Shown here: one piece after another, positions 1 through 6,729 of the stretch
How the letters are laid out: each line of letters starts with the position of its first letter
How positions within the stretch are numbered: the first letter of the stretch is position 1
Assembly (NCBI GenBank): GCA_001917895.1
Contig: MNEW01000081.1
Location: 947-14,810, forward strand
Reading direction: 5' to 3'
DNA: 13,864 nucleotides
DNA from: Actinobacteria bacterium 13_1_40CM_66_12
GTDB taxonomy: Bacteria; Chloroflexota; Dormibacteria; Dormibacterales; Dormibacteraceae
The notes under the pieces: generated by a model
What the model saw: the letters and a program-made list of their open reading frames with translations, nothing else
The model's database searches: none
Told to the model about the DNA's origin: nothing
Position numbers and translations under genes: made by a program

Positions 1-2
1 CG

Positions 3-191
3 ACCGATCTGCTCGCTGCTCAGGCCCAGCCCCTCAGCCAGGCCCGCCTCCTGGTTCGGCCTCGCATCTACCCGGCTCGCCCGATCGTGTCGCTGGACCC
101 AGCGCGCAAGCCGAATTCAAAACTCACACTCGCCGTCGTAGATGAGCAGAAGCCGATCATCCGCCACGGACCGAAACTACACTGCTGGTGA
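3..191 (+). CDS. 3' end of an unrecognised gene (left-truncated)
   Basis: The third forward frame is open from the window edge to a TGA at 189-191, about 62 codons. Its stop overlaps the GTG start of the next gene as GTGA, the same coupling seen at several later junctions in this operon. Third codon positions are mostly G or C, which fits a coding frame here. The last residues read LAVVDEQKPIIRHGPKLHCW. I do not recognise a family and see no catalytic motif in this fragment. The other two forward frames stop at 139-145, so neither can run into the next gene. It could be chance openness in GC-rich DNA, but the overlap makes a real upstream operon member more likely. Confidence 0.5.
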   Translation, partial: TDLLAAQAQPLSQARLLVRPRIYPARPIVSLDPARKPNSKLTLAVVDEQKPIIRHGPKLHCW

Positions 192-1723
192 AGATGGGTG
201 GGCTCGAGCTTCCCTACCGCTACAACGTCGCCGCCGACCTGCTGGACCGCAACCTGAACGCCGGCCGCGCCGATAAGGTGGCGATCTATTCGGCTGGGGG
301 CGGCACCACGTACCGGGAGCTCTTCGGAATGGCGTGCGGGGCCGCGAGGACATTCGGCGAGCTCGGAGTCAGGCGCGAAGAGCGCATCCTCATCGTCGCC
401 TACGACAGCCCCGGCTGGGTGGCCGCGTTCCTGGGCGCGATTCGCCTCGGAGCCGTCCCCGTGCCTGTGAATCCACTGCTTCAGCGTTCCGAGGACTACG
501 ACCACTACATCGAGGACTCACTCGCCCGTGTCGTCGTCGTCGATGGCGCCACCGAGGAGAAGCTGAAACCGGCCGTCGATCGCGCCGCAGAGCCGCCTCA
601 CCTCATTCGCGCGGGACAGATCGCGGTGGAGAAGGAGGCGGATCCGGCGCCGACCAGAAGGGACGACATGGCCTTCTGGCTCTACAGCTCCGGCTCGACC
701 GGCAAGCCCAAGGCCGTCGTGCACCTGCAGCACGACATCCCGTACACCTGCGTCACCTATGGCGAGCAGGTGCTCGGAATCAAAGAGACCGACATCACCT
801 TTTCGACCACGGGCCTTTTCCACGCCTATGGCTTCGGCAACAACCTCACCCTGCCGTACTGGGTCGGGGCGTCGACCGTCCTGCACGCTGGGCGGCACAC
901 GCCCGCGACCGTGCTCGACACGATCGAGAAGCGCCGGCCGACGCTGTTCTTCTCGGCGCCGACCCTTTACAACGCGATCCTCAATTTCGAGGGCTCGCAC
1001 AATCGCGACCTGGCGTCGATCCGCCACTGCGTCGCAGCAGCCGAGTCGCTGCCCGCGGAAGTTTGGCGGCGCTGGAAGGACGCGTACGGGCTGACCATCC
1101 TCGACGGCGTGGGCTCGACCGAGATGCTGCACATCTACTGTTCCAACCGGTTAGACGACGTCCGGCCCGGGTCCAGCGGCAAACCCGTCCCGGGCTACGA
1201 GCTCAAGATCCTCGATGAGGAAGGCAAGCCTGTACCCACCGGCGAGGCAGGCGACCTCTACGTCAAGGGCGACAGCGCGCTCGCGCTCTACTGGGCGCAG
1301 CACGAGAAAACGAAGCGGTCCGTGCTCGGCGATTGGTTTTTTACGGGCGATCGGTATCGTGTGGATGCCGACGGGTATTACTGGTACGAGGGCCGCTCGG
1401 ACGACATGATCAAGGTGAGCGGGCTGTGGGCCTCGCCGATCGAGATCGAATCGGCGTTGCTCGAGCACGCATCGGTGGCCGAGAGCGCGGTCGTGGGCAT
1501 CGATGTCGAGGGCTTCACCAAGATCAAGGCTTTCGTCATCACCAAGGGCGGCGTCGGCGGCGATGCGCTCGCGGCCGAGCTCCAGGAGCATTGCAAGTCG
1601 CGGCTGCAGCGCTATCAGTACCCGCACGTGATTGAGTTCGTCACCGAGCTGCCTAAGACGGTGACGGGCAAGATCCAGCGCTACAAGCTGCGCGAGAAGG
1701 AAGCCACCACCGCCCGTGCCTAA
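188..1723 (+). CDS. Benzoate-CoA ligase family acyl-CoA synthetase (ANL superfamily)
   Basis: This 511-aa protein should activate a carboxylic acid to its CoA thioester through an acyl-AMP intermediate in the cytoplasm. The AMP-binding P-loop YSSGSTGKPK is at residues 166-175. The family motif GSTEMLHIY is at 309-317, GDWFFTGDRY at 381-390, GRSDDMIKVSG at 402-412, and the adenylation lysine is in TVTGKIQRYK (K495). Length and the order and wording of these motifs match benzoate/4-hydroxybenzoate-CoA ligases closely. The acyl-pocket stretch TFSTTGLFHAYGFGN (204-218) and the AAAESLP segment (283-289) differ from what I recall of canonical benzoate ligases, so the acid may not be benzoate. The start is GTG 188, in GTGA overlap with the preceding stop; ATG 194 is the alternative, and no clear Shine-Dalgarno helps choose. 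It overlaps the next gene by 8 nt and heads a chain-elongation gene set. Family call is firm; substrate is unknown. Confidence 0.92.
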   Translation: MKMGGLELPYRYNVAADLLDRNLNAGRADKVAIYSAGGGTTYRELFGMACGAARTFGELGVRREERILIVAYDSPGWVAAFLGAIRLGAVPVPVNPLLQRSEDYDHYIEDSLARVVVVDGATEEKLKPAVDRAAEPPHLIRAGQIAVEKEADPAPTRRDDMAFWLYSSGSTGKPKAVVHLQHDIPYTCVTYGEQVLGIKETDITFSTTGLFHAYGFGNNLTLPYWVGASTVLHAGRHTPATVLDTIEKRRPTLFFSAPTLYNAILNFEGSHNRDLASIRHCVAAAESLPAEVWRRWKDAYGLTILDGVGSTEMLHIYCSNRLDDVRPGSSGKPVPGYELKILDEEGKPVPTGEAGDLYVKGDSALALYWAQHEKTKRSVLGDWFFTGDRYRVDADGYYWYEGRSDDMIKVSGLWASPIEIESALLEHASVAESAVVGIDVEGFTKIKAFVITKGGVGGDALAAELQEHCKSRLQRYQYPHVIEFVTELPKTVTGKIQRYKLREKEATTARA

Positions 1724-2747
1724 GCACATCGCGGTCCTGCCCTGCGACGGCGCGGGGAAGGAGGTCGTCCCAGAGGCGATCAAGGTCCTGCGCGCCGCCG
1801 GAACCGATCTCGAGTTCGAGGAATTCGATGTCAACGCCGATGCCTACATGCGCACCGGCGTCGCGATCCCAGCTGACGTGTGGAAGCAGGTCGCTGCGGC
1901 GGACGCCATCCTCTTCGGCGCCGTCGGCGACCCGAGGGTCGCGGACCCGAACTACCTTCACGGCGTCCTGCTCAGGCTGCGGTTCGAGCTCGACCTGTAC
2001 GTCAACCTGCGTCCGGCGCGGCTGTACGACGATCGCCTGTCACCTCTGCGTCAAGAGGAGCGCCGCCGGGTCGACCTCCTGATCGTTCGCGAGAACACCG
2101 AAGGCCTGTACGTGGGCATGGGCGGGCGTTTCAAGAAGGGCACCGAAGAAGAAATTGCGACCCAGGAGGACCTCAACACATACCTGGGCGTGACGCGGAT
2201 CATCGAGCACGCCTTCGGGATCGCGAAGCGTGAGGTCGTCATGGTGGACAAATCGAACGCGATGACCTTCGCCGGCGGCCTGTGGCAGGAGCGCTGGAAG
2301 GCGGTGGCCGCCGCGCATCCAGGAGTCAAGACCCGCCACCTCCTCGTCGACGCCGCCGCGATGCAGCTCGTGAAGGACCCGAGTCAGTTCGACGTCATCG
2401 TCACCGGCAACCTGTTCGGCGACATCCTCTCCGACCTCACCGCCGAGCTCGTCGGCGGTATGGGCATCGCGCCGTCGGCCAACATCAACCCGTCGAGCGG
2501 CCGCGGGCTGTTCGAGCCGGTCCACGGCACGGCGCCGGACATCGCCGGCAAGGGCCTGGTGAACCCGGTGGGGGCGATTTTGAGCGCGGCTATGATGGTG
2601 AAACACCTGGGTGCTCCTGACATGGCAGACGCGATCGAGGGTGCGGTCGAATCAGCCATTCGCGCCCGCGAGTGCACGCGCGACATCGGCGGCAACCTGT
2701 CCACGTCGCAGGCCGGAGACGCGATTGCGAAAAGGCTGAAGGATTAG
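1716..2747 (+). CDS. leuB: 3-isopropylmalate dehydrogenase-type beta-decarboxylating dehydrogenase
   Basis: This 343-aa enzyme belongs to the isocitrate/isopropylmalate dehydrogenase family, which oxidises and decarboxylates a 3-substituted malate to a 2-oxo acid with NAD(P). Family marks are the substrate arginines R89, R99 and R125, the catalytic pair Y132 (in TEGLYVG) and K179 (in VDKSN), metal aspartates near D212 and in GDILSDL (235-241), and the nucleotide loop HGTAPDIAGKG (270-280). An ungapped match of the pocket helix to Thermus LeuB keeps both leucines (L85, L86 for L90, L91) but has H82 where LeuB has Glu87. RENTEG at 125-130 replaces the usual RELTGG and resembles archaeal and homoisocitrate-type members. 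The start is GTG 1716, inside the end of the ligase gene (8-nt overlap). The gene lies with leuC/leuD/leuA-like genes, so a chain-elongation role is likely; the side chain it accepts is open. Confidence 0.88.
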   Translation: MPKHIAVLPCDGAGKEVVPEAIKVLRAAGTDLEFEEFDVNADAYMRTGVAIPADVWKQVAAADAILFGAVGDPRVADPNYLHGVLLRLRFELDLYVNLRPARLYDDRLSPLRQEERRRVDLLIVRENTEGLYVGMGGRFKKGTEEEIATQEDLNTYLGVTRIIEHAFGIAKREVVMVDKSNAMTFAGGLWQERWKAVAAAHPGVKTRHLLVDAAAMQLVKDPSQFDVIVTGNLFGDILSDLTAELVGGMGIAPSANINPSSGRGLFEPVHGTAPDIAGKGLVNPVGAILSAAMMVKHLGAPDMADAIEGAVESAIRARECTRDIGGNLSTSQAGDAIAKRLKD

Positions 2748-2751
2748 CTAG

Positions 2752-4041
2752 ATGGGCATGACGATGACGGAGAAGATCCTCGCTCGCGGGAGCGGCCGCG
2801 AAAGCGTGCGCCCCGGCGACCTGATCCTCGCCAAGGTCGACTTCGCCATGGGTCACGACCTGACCATCCCTCCAGCCGGCAAGATCATGCGCGAGCAGAT
2901 GGGGGCCGAGAAGATCTGGGACCCCGATCGCGTGGCTGTGACCCAGGACCATTTCCAGCCGGCCAAGGACGCGGCCAGCGCCACGCTCGGCCGGCTCACC
3001 CGCGAGTTCTCGCACCAGATGGGGATCAAGTGGTACTTCGAGGTGGGGCAGGGCGGAATCTGCCACACGGTGCTGCCCGAGAACGGCCTGGTGCTGCCCG
3101 GTGAGCTTGTCGTCGGCGCCGATTCACACAGCTGCACGTATGGCGCGCTGAACAACTTCGCGACCGGCATCGGCTCCACCGACCTCGCCTGTGTGCTGGC
3201 GCTCGGCGAGCTGTGGTTTCGCGTGCCCGAGACGTTGAAGTTCGTCTATCACAACCGGCTGCAGGAGTGGGTCGAGGCGAAGGACCTCATCCTTTATGTG
3301 ATCGGCAAGATCGGGGTCGACGGGGCGAGGTCGAAGGCGATGGAGCACGTGGGCGAGGCCCTCAAGCACATCGAAATGGAGGCGCGGCTGACGATCACGA
3401 ACATGGCGATCGAGGCGGGCGCCAAGAACGGCATTCTCGAGTTCGACGAGGTGACGCGGGAGTATCTCGAGGGGCGCGCCAAGCGACCTTACACGCCGGT
3501 GTCGTCCGACCCGGACGCGGAGTACGAGAAGGTCTTCGAGTTCGATGCGGCGGCGGTCGAGCTTGGCGTCGCCAAGCCGATGTCGCCCGACAACTACGCG
3601 CCGCTCTCGGAGGTCGAGGGCACCCGGCTCGACCAGGTCTTCATCGGCTCGTGCACCAACTCGCGGATCACCGACCTGCGCCGCGCGGCCGCGGTGCTCG
3701 ACGGCCACAAGGTCGCCGACGGGGTGAGGCTCATCATCACGCCCTCGTCGCACCAGGTCGCGATCCAGGCCGAAAGAGAAGGTCTGATCCGGATCTTCCT
3801 GGCCGCGGGCGCTGCCTGGACGACGGCCACGTGCGGAGCGTGCCTCGGCGGCCACATGGGAGTGCTCGGAGAAGGCGAGGTTTGTCTCAGCACCACCAAC
3901 CGGAACTTCCCGGGCCGCATGGGCCACCCGAAGGCGATGGTCTACCTGTCGAACCCGGCGGTCGCGGCCGCAAGCGCGGTGACGGGCGTCATCACGCACC
4001 CGCGAGAGGTCCTGACGAAGATGCCGGCGGGCATCGCGTGA
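2752..4041 (+). CDS. leuC: 3-isopropylmalate dehydratase large subunit (archaeal-type aconitase family)
   Basis: This 429-aa large subunit of a two-part aconitase-family hydro-lyase should, with its LeuD partner, isomerise a 2-substituted malate to the 3-substituted form using a [4Fe-4S] cluster. Cluster cysteines are C301 in IGSCTNSR and C361/C364 in TCGACLGGHMG. GADSHSCTYGALN (122-134) and the C-terminal NRNFPGRMGHP (383-393) are family signatures. At about 430 aa it is the shorter archaeal-type LeuC/homoaconitase form rather than the ~470-aa enterobacterial form. The start is ATG 2752 (MGMTMTEKIL), with AAGGA ending 8 nt upstream and the leuB stop 4 nt before it. Its TGA overlaps the GTG of an unrelated membrane protein, which separates it from its small subunit, an unusual layout. 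Isopropylmalate is the default substrate; homoaconitate or another malate derivative cannot be excluded from this subunit. Confidence 0.93.
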   Translation: MGMTMTEKILARGSGRESVRPGDLILAKVDFAMGHDLTIPPAGKIMREQMGAEKIWDPDRVAVTQDHFQPAKDAASATLGRLTREFSHQMGIKWYFEVGQGGICHTVLPENGLVLPGELVVGADSHSCTYGALNNFATGIGSTDLACVLALGELWFRVPETLKFVYHNRLQEWVEAKDLILYVIGKIGVDGARSKAMEHVGEALKHIEMEARLTITNMAIEAGAKNGILEFDEVTREYLEGRAKRPYTPVSSDPDAEYEKVFEFDAAAVELGVAKPMSPDNYAPLSEVEGTRLDQVFIGSCTNSRITDLRRAAAVLDGHKVADGVRLIITPSSHQVAIQAEREGLIRIFLAAGAAWTTATCGACLGGHMGVLGEGEVCLSTTNRNFPGRMGHPKAMVYLSNPAVAAASAVTGVITHPREVLTKMPAGIA

Positions 4042-4814
4042 CCGTCCGCACGTTTTGCGCCTTCGCCGTCGCAACGCTGACGCTGACGCCGATGGCCGGC
4101 ATCGCCGCGACAAGCCCTAGCCCTGGAACGATGCGCGCCGCGCTTGCCGATCCAATCGATCCGAGCTACGTCGAGGCGGATGTCGGCGCAGCAGGAACTT
4201 TGGAGGGCCCTTTCGACGCCGAGGCTTACGCAACCTACTCGGGCCTGGATGTCCAAACGGGCCAGGCCATGGTCCGGAGCCTTCAGCGCAATGGTTTTGT
4301 CGGCGGCTACGGGAGGCAGTGGTACCAACCGCGGGGATCGGGATATCTCGGCGAGCTGGTCATGGTTTTCACGAGCTCATCAGGCGCAGCGTCGATCGCG
4401 AACGCCAGCAAGACCAGGTATCAGCAGGACGCGGGCTTTCAGTCCTTGGTGGAACCTCATCTGAACTTGGGCTCGTTTGGGGTCACCGAAGTCAGCGCGG
4501 GCTACCACTGGACCGCGGTGCTCTTTGAGAAAGGCAACAATCTATTCGCGATCGCCCAAGGCTCGATAGGCGATTTCATGACATCCCAAGCTGTCGCACA
4601 GGCTCGGCGCGCCTATGCCTTCGCACCTTCCAGCATCGCGGGGTCGGCGCCGTCGAGTGCTCACGCCGGCTTCGCGCAATACTTCCGGCTGATCGCAGCC
4701 GCGGGTGTGATGCTGTTGCTCGCCATCGCTGCGGTCGTGGCTACCATCGTGGTGCTGGTGTGGACTCAGCGTCCCGGACCCGGCGTCGCTGCGAGGTCGC
4801 AGCCAAAACCATGA
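4038..4814 (+). CDS. Exported, C-terminally membrane-anchored protein between leuC and leuD
   Basis: This 258-aa protein starts at GTG 4038, overlapping the leuC stop as GTGA, and ends in ATGA overlap with leuD. Residues 1-24 look like a signal peptide: a short TVR n-region, a hydrophobic core and a small-residue end (GIAAT). Residues about 25-217 form a soluble domain containing YGRQWYQPRGSG and GYHWTAVLFEKGNNLFAIAQ. Residues about 218-242 are a strong membrane helix, followed by a 16-residue tail with two arginines. The predicted topology is domain outside, tail inside. I do not recognise the family; the alternating beta-strand and Ala-rich helix pattern resembles small extracytoplasmic sensor or substrate-binding domains only in a general way. 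Several codons (tta-like, aat, tat, cta) are more A/T-ending than in the flanking leu genes. The overlaps on both sides argue that it is a settled operon member and not a recent insertion. Function unknown. Confidence 0.82.
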   Translation: MTVRTFCAFAVATLTLTPMAGIAATSPSPGTMRAALADPIDPSYVEADVGAAGTLEGPFDAEAYATYSGLDVQTGQAMVRSLQRNGFVGGYGRQWYQPRGSGYLGELVMVFTSSSGAASIANASKTRYQQDAGFQSLVEPHLNLGSFGVTEVSAGYHWTAVLFEKGNNLFAIAQGSIGDFMTSQAVAQARRAYAFAPSSIAGSAPSSAHAGFAQYFRLIAAAGVMLLLAIAAVVATIVVLVWTQRPGPGVAARSQPKP

Positions 4815-5347
4815 CCCTGCCCAAAGTGATCCGGGGTCGGGCCTGGAAGTTCGGCGCCAACATCGACACCGACCAGATCATCCCGGCCAAATACGCGATC
4901 TACTCCCTCGACGAGAAGGAGCTCGGCAAGCACGCGATGGAAGGAGTGCCGGGCCGCGAGGCGTGGGCGGCGCAGGTGCAGCCGGGCGACATCCTCGTCG
5001 CAGCGTCGAATTTCGGCTGCGGCTCGTCGCGGGAGATCGCGCCGGTCGCGATCCGTGGCGCCGGCATCTCGCTCGTCATCGCCGACTCTTACGCGCGCAT
5101 CTTCTTCCGCAACGCCATCAACATGGGCTACCCGATCATGCAGTCACCTCAAGCCGCCGAGGCTGTGGAGGACGGCGACGAGCTCGAGGTCGACCTCGAG
5201 GAAGGAGTGATCCGCAACTTCACGAAGGGCGACCAGTACCGATCGGAAGCCTTCCCGAAGTTCATGAACGAGCTTCTCCAAATGGGCGGTCTGGTGCCGT
5301 GGGTGCGCAAACGTTTGCAGGAACGGAGAGTCGCTGCGGCGCGGTGA
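4811..5347 (+). CDS. leuD: 3-isopropylmalate dehydratase small subunit
   Basis: This 178-aa partner of LeuC carries the swivelling domain that shapes the substrate pocket. It shows [12 protein letters not shown] (16-27), the active-site loop [10 protein letters not shown] (near 63-72) and [16 protein letters not shown] (near 87-102), all standard for the small subunit. The start is ATG 4811, in ATGA overlap with the membrane-protein stop; an in-frame ATG at 4760 would add 17 basic residues unlike the family and is rejected. The specificity loop after the IIP segment reads YAIY, close to the YLVY described for isopropylmalate isomerases and unlike the YLRT of homoaconitases, which favours a hydrophobic substrate side chain. 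It is followed directly by the condensing-enzyme gene with a 1-nt TGATG overlap. Confidence 0.92.
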   Translation: MTLPKVIRGRAWKFGANIDTDQIIPAKYAIYSLDEKELGKHAMEGVPGREAWAAQVQPGDILVAASNFGCGSSREIAPVAIRGAGISLVIADSYARIFFRNAINMGYPIMQSPQAAEAVEDGDELEVDLEEGVIRNFTKGDQYRSEAFPKFMNELLQMGGLVPWVRKRLQERRVAAAR

Positions 5348-6729
5348 TGGATGGAAAGCCAGTCGAGCTTCAGGAACCTTTAGAGGAGCTCGCGCGCGAC
5401 CCCAAGCGCTTCGCCCACGACCTGGTCTTCCCGCCCGCGGACAAGATCCGCGTCTATGACGACACGCTTCGCGACGGCGTGCAGATGCCAGGCGTCGCGA
5501 TCACGCCGAAAGACAAGTACGAGCTTGCGCGGATGCTTTCAGACATCGGCGTGCACGTGATGGACGTCGGGTTCCCATCCGTCTCCGAGGGCGAGCGCGA
5601 AACCATGAGGCTCGTCCTCGAGGGCCGCAAGCGAGGGGAGATCCGTCCCGACCTCGAGGTCGTCTGCATGATGCGTTCGACCACGGGCGACATCGACGCC
5701 ACCATGCGGGTGGTCGATTCTCTCGGATACAAACGAGACGAGGTCACGTACTTCATCTTCACGTCGGCATCGGATCTGCACGTGAAGTACAAGCTCGGCA
5801 AGACGCTGCTGCATCGCGAAGGCATCCCCGAATCCGAATGGCTCGAGCTTCCAGTCTGGTTCTATCGCGCCGCCAACCTGCGGATGATGTGCGACGCCAT
5901 CCGCTATGCCCGCGATCAGGGTGCGACATCGATCGAGTTCGGTGGCGAGGACGGCAGCCGAGCCGACGTCGAGTACATCGCCGAGATCCATCGCGAAGGA
6001 CTGAGAGCCGGCGGCACACGACCGTCGACTCCGGACACGGTGGGCTGCTACTCGCCGTTTGCGGTCCGCGAGTACATCCCGCGCATCAAGGCCGCTGCGC
6101 CCGAGGCGCCGCTGGTAGTTCATTTCCACAACGACCTCGGCCTGGGCGCGTGGAACACCGTGATGGCTCTGGGATCCGGCGCTGAGGTGTTCACTACAAG
6201 CGTCAACGGCATCGGCGAGCGCACCGGCAACGCGCCGATGCACCAGGTGCTGCTCCAGCTGCGCTATCTGTTCGGCATCGAGATCCCGCATTTCAAGTAC
6301 GAGAAGCTGCGAGACCTCGCTCGCCACCTCGAGCGCGTGACCGGCATTCCCGTCCAGCCGACCGAACCGGGCATCGGGTTGAATGTGTTCACGCACGAAT
6401 CCGGCATCCACACGGCCGGCATGCTCATCCATCCGGCCATATATCAGTTTCTTCCGCCGGCGGACTTGGGCGCCAAGGTCGACTACGTGTACGGCAAGCA
6501 CTCCGGGGCGGTGGTCATCGAACACGCGCTGCGCGAAGCGGGCATGCGGCCAGAGCCGGAGCTCGTGGCGAAGGTGCTGGGCGAGGTGAAGCGCGTGCGC
6601 GAGGAACGCGCAGAGCGAGCCGACTTCTCAGATTTCAACCGGCGCTACTACGAACATCTGGGGCACATGGGCCTTACGGCGGAAGAGGTCGTCGACATCG
6701 CCCGCGCCCTGACCGCAGAGACGGCCTGA
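5347..6729 (+). CDS. 2-isopropylmalate synthase / homocitrate synthase family condensing enzyme
   Basis: This 460-aa TIM-barrel enzyme should condense acetyl-CoA with a 2-oxo acid, the first step of one-carbon chain elongation. Family motifs are DDTLRDGVQ (38-46, metal Asp and catalytic Arg42), the metal-binding HFHND (259-263), NGIGERTGNAP (287-297), HESGIH (350-355) and GKHSG (383-387). DVGFPSVSEGE at 73-83 is more like the GFP motif of isopropylmalate synthases than like homocitrate synthases. It lacks the C-terminal allosteric LeuA domain, ending about 75 residues after GKHSG, so classic leucine feedback is not expected. It has about 35 extra N-terminal residues and an insertion around 157-178 (ESEWLELPVWFYRAAN) not typical of the family as I know it. 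The EFGGEDGSR stretch (197-205) replaces the common EFSPEDASR. The start is ATG 5347 with a 1-nt overlap. The substrate is unproven, so no symbol is given. Confidence 0.87.
   Translation: MDGKPVELQEPLEELARDPKRFAHDLVFPPADKIRVYDDTLRDGVQMPGVAITPKDKYELARMLSDIGVHVMDVGFPSVSEGERETMRLVLEGRKRGEIRPDLEVVCMMRSTTGDIDATMRVVDSLGYKRDEVTYFIFTSASDLHVKYKLGKTLLHREGIPESEWLELPVWFYRAANLRMMCDAIRYARDQGATSIEFGGEDGSRADVEYIAEIHREGLRAGGTRPSTPDTVGCYSPFAVREYIPRIKAAAPEAPLVVHFHNDLGLGAWNTVMALGSGAEVFTTSVNGIGERTGNAPMHQVLLQLRYLFGIEIPHFKYEKLRDLARHLERVTGIPVQPTEPGIGLNVFTHESGIHTAGMLIHPAIYQFLPPADLGAKVDYVYGKHSGAVVIEHALREAGMRPEPELVAKVLGEVKRVREERAERADFSDFNRRYYEHLGHMGLTAEEVVDIARALTAETA

Noticed and set aside
3213..4037. In-frame upstream extension of the membrane protein
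   Set aside because: This part lies wholly in leuC in another frame and has Arg/Gly-rich nonsense composition. The GTG at 4038 begins a proper signal peptide and overlaps the leuC stop.
4038..4814. Recent mobile insertion splitting leuC from leuD
   Set aside because: There are no flanking repeats, no transposase or target duplication, and 4-nt coding overlaps on both sides, so a settled operon gene is the simpler view despite slightly different codon use.
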